This document shows positions 1-5,724 of a stretch of DNA of 5,739 bases, one piece after another. The DNA is from an uncultured Collinsella sp. Its GTDB lineage: Bacteria; Actinomycetota; Coriobacteriia; Coriobacteriales; Coriobacteriaceae. Positions within the stretch are counted from its first letter, which is position 1, and each line of letters opens with the position of its first letter. Both the position numbers and the translations under genes were made by a program. The notes under the pieces were generated by a model. It made no database searches, was not told the DNA's origin, and saw only the letters and a program-made list of their open reading frames with translations. The stretch is taken from assembly GCA_902465265.1 (NCBI GenBank), contig CABQMF010000073.1, positions 1 to 5,739 of the forward strand. Reading direction: 5' to 3'.

Positions 1-13
1 TATACGGGTACAT
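1..13 (-). CDS. Possible 5' end of a divergent gene (first four codons)
   Basis: On the minus strand an ATG at 13-11 is preceded, eight bases away, by GAGGTGG (28-22), a good ribosome binding site. Only four codons (Met-Tyr-Pro-Tyr) lie inside the window, so the product cannot be named. The case rests only on the start-site geometry. A TATGAT hexamer at 37-32 is too close to the binding site to serve as its -10 box, so no promoter is assigned. Confidence 0.25.
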
Positions 14-189
14 CACGTAAACCACCTCGCAATCATAAATCCAGTTTAGCATCAAGCTATTGCACCAAAGACAGCAAGCCCCCCCTTGATGAGTTGATGG
101 TATCTGTTAAATGTCACGTACGATTCACATCTGGTGGGTACCCTGATGGCTACACGAAACGAAGTAGATTTACACCGGGAGGACCCCGT
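14..189. other. Non-coding 5' region before the first gene
   Basis: This stretch is less GC-rich than the genes and has a run of seven C at 79-85. A weak + strand promoter could be TTGATG (86-91) with TAAATG (108-113), 16 bp apart, but neither hexamer is close to consensus. The frame of the first gene stays open back to position 94. I do not read that part as coding because the only strong ribosome binding site sits just before 190. Confidence 0.4.
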
Positions 190-1143
190 ATGACAACCAA
201 GTACACCGACGCGCCACGCACGCGCGTCATGACGCCGGCATCGCTCAACAACGGCGTGCACGAGAACCATTCCATCGGACAGACCATGGCCATCGCGCCC
301 AAGAAAGGCCTGTTCGACGACATTTCCATTCCCCAGATCATCGCCGGCGCCGCAGCTGCCGCCACGAGCGTCGCGCTTGCCTCCAAGATCGGTATCGCTG
401 GTTCAGTAATTGGTGCCGCCGTGAGCTCGGTCATCACCGTTGTGTCCTCGCAGGTCTACCGCCACTTTATCTCTGCCAGCGCCGAAGCCCTCAAAGGTAC
501 GCACGCCACCGTCGACTACCCCGCCGGCGCCTATGAACCCGTTGAGTTAAATGCCGAGGAGCACTTAGGCGGCGCCGCGACTACCCAGGAGATGCGCCAG
601 ATTGCAGGGCGCGCGACCACGGCGCGCGTCGCCCCCGACAGCCTGCGCGCCAAGGCGGCGGCAGAGCGCAGCCAGACGCAAAAGAAGGTCATCGTCTTCT
701 CGATCGCCATCGCCATCGTCGCGGTCATCGCCTGCGCCGGCGCCATCCTTATCACCACCGCCGGTGAGGGTCTGGGCGAGCGACCCGAGCCAATCCTTTC
801 GTCGCGCACGGCCGAGAGCGATGCGGATAGCTCCGGCCAATCGCAAAGCCAACAGGACAACTCGCAGGGCACCTCCGCATCCACCGACTCGTCCCCGAAC
901 ACCCCCGATCAATCGCAGGGCGTCGATTCCTCTGCGAACAACAGTGGCACGCAATCCGGCACGACCGACTCAAGCCAAACGACTGACGGCTCTCAACCAA
1001 GCACGGGCGACCAGACGAGCGGCAATACATCGAGCACGGGATCTACCGACAACAGCAGCACTAACAGCTCGAATAGCTCGAGCGGAACCGCGTCCGGCAC
1101 GGCATCTGACAGCTCGAGCCAAGGCACGGCATCGGGCAACTAA
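190..1143 (+). CDS. Membrane protein of unknown function with long Ser/Thr/Gly/Asn-rich tail
   Basis: The product is 317 residues. I chose ATG 190 because GGGAGG lies seven bases upstream (178-183); the open frame back to 94 has no such site. Residues 1-45 are polar. Residues 46-88 are a long Ala/Gly/Val-rich hydrophobic stretch that could form one or two membrane helices with small-residue packing. Residues 89-165 are soluble and become charged (RAKAAAER). Residues 166-190 are a clear transmembrane helix preceded by KK. Residues 203-317 are a low-complexity tail of Ser, Thr, Gly, Gln, Asn and Asp, with no Lys or Arg after Arg206. The positive-inside rule puts the Lys-rich side in the cytoplasm and the tail outside. 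There is no LPXTG motif and no N-terminal signal peptide. Short hydrophobic Ala/Gly modules of this kind occur in many actinobacterial hypothetical proteins, but I recognise no named family. A surface or envelope role is inference from topology only. Confidence 0.85.
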   Translation: MTTKYTDAPRTRVMTPASLNNGVHENHSIGQTMAIAPKKGLFDDISIPQIIAGAAAAATSVALASKIGIAGSVIGAAVSSVITVVSSQVYRHFISASAEALKGTHATVDYPAGAYEPVELNAEEHLGGAATTQEMRQIAGRATTARVAPDSLRAKAAAERSQTQKKVIVFSIAIAIVAVIACAGAILITTAGEGLGERPEPILSSRTAESDADSSGQSQSQQDNSQGTSASTDSSPNTPDQSQGVDSSANNSGTQSGTTDSSQTTDGSQPSTGDQTSGNTSSTGSTDNSSTNSSNSSSGTASGTASDSSSQGTASGN

Positions 1144-1177
1144 GCACGTTTGCCTCTCATAGATAATCGACCTGTAC

Positions 1178-1216
1178 AACGGGCGCGAACCGGCAACGGT
1201 CGCGCCCGTTTGCCTT
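1178..1216 (+). terminator. Intrinsic terminator candidate after the first gene
   Basis: A GC-rich hairpin starts about 35 bases after the stop. The left arm is 1178-1192 (AACGGGCGCGA, a bulged A, then CCG) and the right arm is 1197-1210 (CGG then TCGCGCCCGTT). The loop is a GCAA tetraloop of the stable GNRA class. The following bases, TTTGCCTT, are only partly T-rich, so termination may be incomplete. Confidence 0.6.
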
Positions 1217-1244
1217 GGGCGCCGAGGTGGCACGCCCCGCGCGA

Positions 1245-1253
1245 TGGTAAGAT
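1245..1253 (+). promoter_or_regulatory. Extended -10 promoter candidate for the second gene
   Basis: TGG followed by TAAGAT (1248-1253) matches the extended -10 pattern TGnTAnnnT. No good -35 hexamer is found 16-18 bp upstream, which is usual for extended -10 promoters. Transcription would start near 1260, leaving a leader of about 22 bases with the AGAGGAG ribosome binding site. The position between the preceding terminator and the gene fits. Confidence 0.4.
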
Positions 1254-1281
1254 GCTTTGGTGTGTAAAGAGGAGATTTGCC

Positions 1282-2583
1282 ATGAGCAAGACAATAGTTA
1301 AGCCCACGCTATCGCTGGGCAACCACATCTACCTGTATCGCCTGCTGCGCGATGCGATTGGGTGCGGCAAGCAAACGTTTATGACGCAGGTCGAGGAGGT
1401 ACTCGCCGCTGGTGACATGGCCGCTTATGACCTGGGCTTCGAGTCCACGCGCGAGCTGCTCGAGGAGCTCGACGACTGCATTAAGCTGACCGTTTTTAAG
1501 GGCGGTCGCCTGTATGCCACCGTCATCGCCAACGATGCCTGGGATGCCGCCCTTGCCAAGGGCGAGGACAAGCCCAAGGCAGCCAAGGGTGCCAAGCAGT
1601 CCTACAAAAAGAAAAAACGCGGCGAGAAGGACCTCAAGGCTGTGCGCCCCAAGCACGTTAAGCGTCCCGAGCCTGAAGCCATGGTTGAAGCCGTGCCAGA
1701 ATCCGAGCCCGAGGCAGAGATCGAAGTCGCTATTGAGGTAACGGCAGAAGCCGAAACCGCCGTCACGACCGATCCCGAAGTCATATCCGGGCAAGAAGCC
1801 ACTGCCGAGCTCAACGAGGCTCCCAAGTCGACAGCCGAAGAAGCCGCTGACCAACCCGAGACGCCTGCATTCCAAAACAGCGATGTCTTTGGCGACGAGG
1901 CCAAGGACGATCAGCCCGACGAGCCCGACGATCAAGACGCTACCGAGTCGACACCGGAGCCCGAGACGCCGCAGCCCGCCATCTCGCTCACGGTCGTCTA
2001 TGACCCCGAGAACGCCAACGCCGGCATCACCACCATGGCATCCACGCCCATCGAGGCAAAGTCGAGCGTCGAGAATGAGAACGCGACGCAGGTTGAGGTT
2101 AAAACCTCAGCTGTAGACGCACCCGCCACCGAGGAGCCCGCAGATTCCACGATCACGCCGGAAGCGACGCTGGAGCCCGCACCCGCCATCGAATCCGTGC
2201 CCGCCTCTGCTTGCGACCAAATTCCCGCACCGGCACCGGCTTCGGTACCCGCAGCGGCCCCAACCCCCGCACCTGCAGCGCCCGCCATCCCCGAGGACTT
2301 CCCCATCGATTTCGCAACCGAAGTCTTCTGCCCCGGCCCGCTTCTGCACCAGCTGTCGACCTATCTCCCCTACGGTGCCGACACCCTCGGCATCGTTGGC
2401 GAGTACTACTGGATCGCCCGCGAACGCGGCACCATCGAGGCCGCGCGAAACCGCGCAATCTTCCCCCTGCGCTACACGCAGGCCGGCGAGCGCCGCGAGG
2501 TTGCCGTGCGCATCCGCCGCAACACCACCGGCGGTCTCGGAGCCACCTGGGCCATCGACAAAGTCGAAGAACCCGAGCAGTAA
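1282..2583 (+). CDS. Hypothetical protein: N-terminal winged-helix-like domain, acidic linker, C-terminal domain
   Basis: The product is 433 residues. ATG 1282 is chosen because AGAGGAG ends seven bases upstream; the open frame to 1150 runs through the preceding terminator hairpin. Residues 13-92 look folded: helices around 15-25, 31-43 and 55-64, then a beta-rich end (IKLTVFKGGRLYATV). This order, with a GF-S-ELLE-L motif before the strands, resembles OST-HTH/LOTUS winged-helix domains, but that is a weak pattern match. Residues 95-128 are strongly basic (KKKKRGEK) and could bind nucleic acid. Residues 129-335 form a disordered linker rich in Glu, Pro, Ala, Thr and Asp, with one hydrophobic island at 234-240. 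Residues 336-428 form a second folded domain, starting FPIDFATEVFCP and containing GEYYWIARERG and an Arg-rich strand. There is no signal peptide or membrane helix, so it is probably cytoplasmic. I do not know its function; an RNA- or DNA-binding role is inference. Confidence 0.85.
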   Translation: MSKTIVKPTLSLGNHIYLYRLLRDAIGCGKQTFMTQVEEVLAAGDMAAYDLGFESTRELLEELDDCIKLTVFKGGRLYATVIANDAWDAALAKGEDKPKAAKGAKQSYKKKKRGEKDLKAVRPKHVKRPEPEAMVEAVPESEPEAEIEVAIEVTAEAETAVTTDPEVISGQEATAELNEAPKSTAEEAADQPETPAFQNSDVFGDEAKDDQPDEPDDQDATESTPEPETPQPAISLTVVYDPENANAGITTMASTPIEAKSSVENENATQVEVKTSAVDAPATEEPADSTITPEATLEPAPAIESVPASACDQIPAPAPASVPAAAPTPAPAAPAIPEDFPIDFATEVFCPGPLLHQLSTYLPYGADTLGIVGEYYWIARERGTIEAARNRAIFPLRYTQAGERREVAVRIRRNTTGGLGATWAIDKVEEPEQ

Positions 2584-2587
2584 CGAC

Positions 2588-2630
2588 AAACGGCTCAAAT
2601 CCAAATCAGGATTTGAGCCGTTTTTATTTG
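2588..2630 (+). terminator. Strong intrinsic terminator of the second gene
   Basis: A 13-bp perfect stem pairs 2590-2602 (ACGGCTCAAATCC) with 2609-2621, and A-T pairs extend it to 15 bp. The loop is six bases. TTTTTATTTG follows immediately. It begins within five bases of the stop codon. Read on the minus strand the stem is followed only by TTTGTCGTT, so it may weakly stop transcripts coming from ettA as well. Confidence 0.93.
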
Positions 2631-2652
2631 TTGATGTTCCGTGACCAACAGC

Positions 2653-2756
2653 GAGCGGGCCGCAAGTGCCCCAGGTTGCCGTGAAAGAGGAGCGACGCGT
2701 ACTTCGGTACGCGAGCGACGGTTTGAACGGCAAGATGGGGTGCTTGCGGCCCGCGC
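2653..2756 (+). repeat. Large interrupted palindrome with UUCG tetraloop (repeat element or structured RNA)
   Basis: The outer arms GCGGGCCGCAAG (2655-2666) and 2743-2754 pair perfectly over 12 bp. The helix continues with seven pairs, 2667-2673 with 2736-2742, two of them G-U. A 2x2 internal loop follows, then seven pairs TTGCCGT (2676-2682) with 2727-2733. After a looser middle, a terminal 7-bp stem CGCGTAC (2696-2702) with 2707-2713 closes on a C(UUCG)G tetraloop. GAGCGACG occurs twice, at 2690-2697 and 2713-2720. The G-U pairs work only in RNA read from the + strand, because the minus strand has A-C mismatches there. No T-run follows, so it is not a simple terminator. A dispersed intergenic palindrome (REP- or MITE-like) or a structured RNA are both possible. 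Confidence 0.75.
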
Positions 2757-2767
2757 AGCGTCGAGCA

Positions 2768-2795
2768 GTTACGCGGTTTGGTAAAACCGCGTAAC
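2768..2795 (-). repeat. Perfect 12-bp hairpin directly after the ettA stop
   Basis: GTTACGCGGTTT (2768-2779) pairs perfectly with 2784-2795 around a four-base loop. It starts three bases past the ettA stop codon. Neither strand has a T-run after it, so it is not a standard intrinsic terminator. It could protect the 3' end of the ettA mRNA, act in factor-dependent termination, or be part of the adjoining repeat element. Confidence 0.6.
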
Positions 2796-2798
2796 AAT

Positions 2799-4478
2799 CT
2801 AGTCACGCGTCAACTTGCGGTGGATACGATGCGGCTGGGCTGCGTCCTCGCCAAGGCGCTCGATACGGTTGGTCTGATAGGCCTCAAAGTTGCCCTCAAA
2901 CCAATACCAGTTGCCCGGGTTCTCATCGGTGCCCTCCCACGCCAGGATGTGCGTGGCGACGCGGTCCAGGAACATACGGTCGTGGCTAATGACCACCGAG
3001 CAGCCCGGGAACTCGAGCAGTGCCGCCTCGAGAGAGGACAGCGTCTCGACGTCGAGATCGTTCGTGGGCTCGTCGAGAAGCAGCAGGTTGCCGCCCTGCT
3101 TGAGCGTAAGCGCCAGGTTCAGACGGTTGCGCTCGCCACCGGAAAGTACGCCAGCGCGCTTCTGCTGGTCCTGGCCCTTAAAGCCAAAGCTCGCCACGTA
3201 CGCGCGGCTCGGAACCTCGGTCTCGCCGACCATCATGTGGTCCAGGCCATCCGAGACGACCTCCCACAGGTTCTTGTCGGGGTCGATGCCGGAACGGTTC
3301 TGATCGACATAGGAGATCTTGACGGTCTCGCCCACCTCGAGCTCGCCCGAAGTCAGCGGCTCCAGACCCACAATCGTCTTGAACAGCGTGGTCTTACCGA
3401 CACCGTTGGGGCCGATGACGCCCACGATGCCGTTGCGCGGCAGGGTGAATGATAGGTCGTCGATGAGCACGCGGCCATCGAATTCCTTGTGCAGATGATG
3501 AGCCTCAAGCACCTTGTTGCCCAGACGCGGTCCAACGGGAATGCGGATGTCGGTCCAGTCGAGCTTCTGGCTTGCGCGGGCCTCGGCCTCCATCTCCTCG
3601 TAGCGAGCCAGACGGGCCTTGTTCTTGGCCTGACGAGCCTTGGGCGAGCTGCGCACCCACTCGAGCTCGGCCTCCATGCGCTTGGCGAGCTTGGCGTCAC
3701 GGTTGCCCTGCGCCTCGATACGGGCGGCCTTGGTCTCCAGATACGTGGAGTAGTTGCCCTTGTAGGGATAAAGGTGACCGCGGTCGACCTCGCAGATCCA
3801 CTCGGCAACATTATCCAGGAAGTAGCGATCGTGCGTGACGGCAAGCACGGCACCCTGGTAGTTGTGCAGGAAATGCTCGAGCCACAGGATCGACTCGGCG
3901 TCCAGGTGGTTTGTGGGCTCGTCGAGCAGCAGCAGGTCGGGAGCCTCGAGCAGCAGCTTGCACAGGGCCACGCGACGGCGCTCGCCGCCGGAAAGCACGT
4001 TAACCGGCATGTCGGAATCGGGCAGCTGCAGGGCGTCCATGGCCTGACCGAGCTTGGAATCGATATCCCAGCCGTCGGCGGCGTCGATCTCGTCCTGGAG
4101 CTTGCCCATCTCGGCCATGAGGGCATCCATGTCGCAGTCCGGGTCGCACATCTCCTCGCCGATCTTATTGAAGCGATCGACCTTGGCGATCATGTCGCCA
4201 AATGCCATGCGCACGTTCTCGATGACGGTCTTGTCGTCGTCGAGCGGCGGCTCCTGCTGCAGGATGCCCACGGTGTAGCCGGGGGTAAGCTTGGCATCGC
4301 CGTTGGAGACCTCCTCGATGCCGGCCATGATCTTGAGCAGGGTCGACTTGCCCATACCATTGGGGCCCACGACGCCGATCTTGGCACCGGGGTAGAAGCT
4401 CAGGGTCACGTCGTCAAGGATTACCTTGTCGCCATGGGCCTTGCGAGCCTGATACATCTGGTAGATAAACTCTGCCAT
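2799..4478 (-). CDS. ettA: EttA, energy-dependent translational throttle (ABC-F ATPase)
   Basis: The product is 559 residues, close to the 555 of E. coli EttA, with similarity along the whole length. EttA binds the ribosomal E site and, in E. coli, gates entry into elongation according to the ATP/ADP ratio; it is cytoplasmic and has no transmembrane domain. ATPase domain 1 has Walker A GPNGMGKST (38-46), signature LSGGE (162-166), Walker B with LLLLDEPTN (182-190, catalytic Glu187) and switch His216. The EttA arm lies at about 95-140. The P-site interaction linker, at about 242-316, is helical and charged (ELEWVRSSPKARQ). Domain 2 has GPNGVGKTT (356-364), LSGGE (445-449), DEPTN with Glu470, and His499. 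The arm, the overall length and the EttA-like C-terminus separate it from Uup and from ABC-F resistance proteins. The start ATG 4478 gives MAEFIYQM, matching the family start; AAAGGA lies about 12 bases upstream, rather far. It is probably its own transcription unit. Confidence 0.96.
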   Translation of the reverse strand: MAEFIYQMYQARKAHGDKVILDDVTLSFYPGAKIGVVGPNGMGKSTLLKIMAGIEEVSNGDAKLTPGYTVGILQQEPPLDDDKTVIENVRMAFGDMIAKVDRFNKIGEEMCDPDCDMDALMAEMGKLQDEIDAADGWDIDSKLGQAMDALQLPDSDMPVNVLSGGERRRVALCKLLLEAPDLLLLDEPTNHLDAESILWLEHFLHNYQGAVLAVTHDRYFLDNVAEWICEVDRGHLYPYKGNYSTYLETKAARIEAQGNRDAKLAKRMEAELEWVRSSPKARQAKNKARLARYEEMEAEARASQKLDWTDIRIPVGPRLGNKVLEAHHLHKEFDGRVLIDDLSFTLPRNGIVGVIGPNGVGKTTLFKTIVGLEPLTSGELEVGETVKISYVDQNRSGIDPDKNLWEVVSDGLDHMMVGETEVPSRAYVASFGFKGQDQQKRAGVLSGGERNRLNLALTLKQGGNLLLLDEPTNDLDVETLSSLEAALLEFPGCSVVISHDRMFLDRVATHILAWEGTDENPGNWYWFEGNFEAYQTNRIERLGEDAAQPHRIHRKLTRD

Positions 4479-4520
4479 TTGCCTGTTTTATCCTTTCTAC
4501 CTGCCGTTTTCCTATTCTTG

Positions 4521-4542
4521 TTTCGCTTTAGTGGAAACGAAA
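4521..4542. promoter_or_regulatory. Imperfect palindrome in the ettA leader
   Basis: TTTCGCTTT (4521-4529) and GAAACGAAA (4534-4542) form an imperfect inverted repeat around AGTG, with seven of nine positions matching. It lies 43 bases upstream of the ettA start, in an AT-rich stretch where the ettA promoter should be. It could be an operator or a chance match. I could not place a convincing -35/-10 pair for ettA. Confidence 0.2.
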
Positions 4543-4565
4543 TGAGGAAATCAGCTCTGAAACTT

Positions 4566-4588
4566 AACGAAAAGGGGCATGGTTGCCC
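4566..4588 (-). terminator. Weak intrinsic terminator candidate between the sdpI-like gene and ettA
   Basis: On the minus strand GGGCA (4588-4584) pairs with TGCCC (4579-4575) around a four-base loop, followed by CTTTTCGTT. It lies about 75 bases after the stop of the SdpI-family gene and about 90 before ettA, so it would separate the two transcripts. The stem is only five pairs, so readthrough is likely. Confidence 0.4.
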
Positions 4589-4662
4589 ACACCCCCCTAA
4601 TACTACCTGGGAAAAGTCCCCCAGAACACACTATGAACTGCGTACGCTAGTTTTCCGCAACC

Positions 4663-5367
4663 TTAGCGAGCGGCTCGCTGCGATTTGCGCCACATCAGAT
4701 ACGAGTAGACGTAGACGGCTCCGACCGAACCAAACGCCAGAACCGCAATCACCGCGGCGACGACTTCACTCGAAAGCACGCTGCCTGCCACGCCCATCAC
4801 AATCAGGCCAATACCCAGCACCATAAAGCAGGCGCCGCCAAAACGCTGCGTACGGCGCCAGTTCTCGGGATCGGCAAGCGCCCAAGGTGTCTTGATACCG
4901 AGCGTATAGTTCTGCTTCACACGCGGCAAGTAGTTGCCTACGCCGATGAACAGCAAACCGACAACACCGGAAATCAGCACGTTAACCGAACCGACCGCCG
5001 GCACCACGCCCCAGACCGTAAGCTCTCCCAACCAGCTTATGGCGCACATGAACAAGGTGAAGGCGATTACGAAGCCCTGGTAGAACTTGCCCGAGGTTCG
5101 ATATGCCTCACCTTTGGGGTCGACGCGCGGCACCACGCAGAACATTGCGAGAAGCGCCAGAGGCAGCACGCCGAGCGCGGAGGCCATCCAGCTAGGACCC
5201 CAACCGTCGACGGCGCCGTTCGCGCCCCAGTGCGTGGGAATCTGCGCAGGCAAGCTCGGCATCACCATGAGATGCGCTACGACATTGGCGACGCACAGAG
5301 CGACCAGCGCAACCTACACGCGCGACGATACCCCCGTGGGGTGAATGCCCTTGTTTTCGTTATTCAT
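4663..5367 (-). pseudogene. sdpI: SdpI-family membrane protein gene with in-frame amber stop at codon 18
   Basis: The full frame is 234 codons from ATG 5367, close to the 207 of B. subtilis SdpI. In Bacillus, SdpI is a membrane protein that protects against the SDP toxin and, when the toxin is present, holds the repressor SdpR at the membrane. The family DUF1648 motif PSLPAQIPTHW-ANG-VDGWG is at 37-57, and the SdpI signature GNYLPRVKQNYTLGIKTPW with ENWRRTQRFGG is at 144-178. Hydrophobic segments lie near 19-37, 61-79, 97-114, 127-144, 178-195 and 201-224. Codon 18 (5316-5314) is TAG, directly before the first membrane segment; the frame is otherwise intact on both sides. ATG 5367 overlaps the end of the repressor gene by eight bases and has GGAAGGTG six bases upstream, so this is clearly the native start. 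A restart at ATG 5268 would lose the first helix and has no ribosome binding site. The cause may be a recent nonsense mutation, a sequencing error, or readthrough. Confidence 0.85.
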
Positions 5368-5638
5368 CCTTATCACCTTCCGTGTTTGTAAAGCCCATAA
5401 ACCAACCGATCAAGTCCTGCATGACGGTGGTGTTTAAGCTGTAAACGATGTTTTGGCCATGACGTTCGTCGGTCACCAACCCGGCGTTTTTGAGCGTCGC
5501 CAAGTGATGGCTCGACGACGGCTTGCTGATGTCAAAATGCTCGGCAAGCTCCCCGGCCGTGCGATTGCCATCGCGCAGCAGTTCCAAAATATGACGCCGT
5601 GTAGGATCGGCAAGCGCCTTAAAACCCTCTCCCGGCAT
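5360..5638 (-). CDS. sdpR: SdpR-like ArsR-family transcriptional repressor
   Basis: The product is 92 residues, like B. subtilis SdpR (about 90). It is a compact winged-helix DNA-binding protein: FKALADPTRRHILELL (6-21) is the family's first helix, TAGELAEHFDISKPSSSHHL (27-46) is the helix-turn-helix, and GQNIVYSLNTTVMQD (61-75) covers the wing and start of the dimer helix. The wording is much closer to SdpR than to metal sensors, and there is no Cys at all, so no ArsR-type metal site. ATG 5638 is preferred over ATG 5674: it has AGGAGG four bases upstream, and the promoter's predicted start point lies downstream of 5674. It is the first gene of an operon and overlaps the SdpI-family gene by eight bases, which suggests translational coupling. 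It probably represses its own promoter. Confidence 0.92.
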   Translation of the reverse strand: MPGEGFKALADPTRRHILELLRDGNRTAGELAEHFDISKPSSSHHLATLKNAGLVTDERHGQNIVYSLNTTVMQDLIGWFMGFTNTEGDKDE

Positions 5639-5672
5639 AAGACCTCCTCTCATCATTTCGTTCGACGCGCAC

Positions 5673-5701
5673 ACTATACTCGATATTTAGATGTTTGTCT
5701 A
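5673..5701 (-). promoter_or_regulatory. Promoter of the sdpR-sdpI operon
   Basis: On the minus strand, -35 TAGACA (5701-5696) and -10 TATAGT (5678-5673) each match the sigma-70-type consensus at five of six positions, with an ideal 17-bp spacer. Transcription would start near 5666, giving a leader of about 28 bases that contains AGGAGG before ATG 5638. Confidence 0.75.
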
Positions 5702-5724
5702 ACTATCTAATACAGTAACATCTA
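5687..5724. promoter_or_regulatory. Palindromic operator candidate for the SdpR-like repressor
   Basis: TTAGAT (5687-5692) and ATCTAA (5705-5710) form an inverted repeat with a 12-base gap. A wider pair, TAGATGTT (5688-5695) and AACATCTA (5717-5724), shares the left arm. There are thus three copies of a TAGAT half-site, in an AT-rich block. The 24-bp inner palindrome covers the -35 box, the usual place for repression by ArsR-family dimers. Self-regulation is inferred from this position. Confidence 0.6.

Noticed and set aside
79..85. C7 homopolymer as a phase-variation tract
   Set aside because: It lies in non-coding DNA, is short, and is not placed between recognisable promoter boxes.
94..189. 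N-terminal extension of the first gene to ATG 94
   Set aside because: There is no ribosome binding site before 94, while GGGAGG sits at ideal spacing before ATG 190. The extra residues look like translated leader.
1096..1133. Tandem repeat in the tail of the first gene
   Set aside because: Only one 11-base unit recurs once; it reflects the low-complexity Gly-Thr-Ala-Ser coding rather than a true repeat array.
1150..1281. N-terminal extension of the second gene to ATG 1150
   Set aside because: It would translate the terminator hairpin of the preceding gene and the promoter; AGAGGAG before ATG 1282 marks the real start.
2624..2806. Minus-strand open frame of 60 codons across the ettA 3' gap
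   Set aside because: It simply translates through the large palindrome and the 12-bp hairpin, overlaps the ettA end, and has no ribosome binding site. It is best read as a spurious frame in a repeat element.
4607..4624. Hairpin CTGGG/CCCAG in the SdpI-ettA gap
   Set aside because: It has only five pairs with an eight-base loop and no T-run, so it cannot be told from chance in this G/C-run-rich stretch.
3489..4826. Long + strand open frame (445 codons) opposite ettA
   Set aside because: It is a high-GC antisense shadow of ettA; its sequence has no domain logic and it runs through the ettA promoter region into the SdpI-family gene.
5639..5674. Longer start for the repressor at ATG 5674 (12 extra residues)
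   Set aside because: It lies upstream of the predicted transcription start and partly in the -10 box, and the extra residues are not part of the family; AGGAGG precedes ATG 5638.
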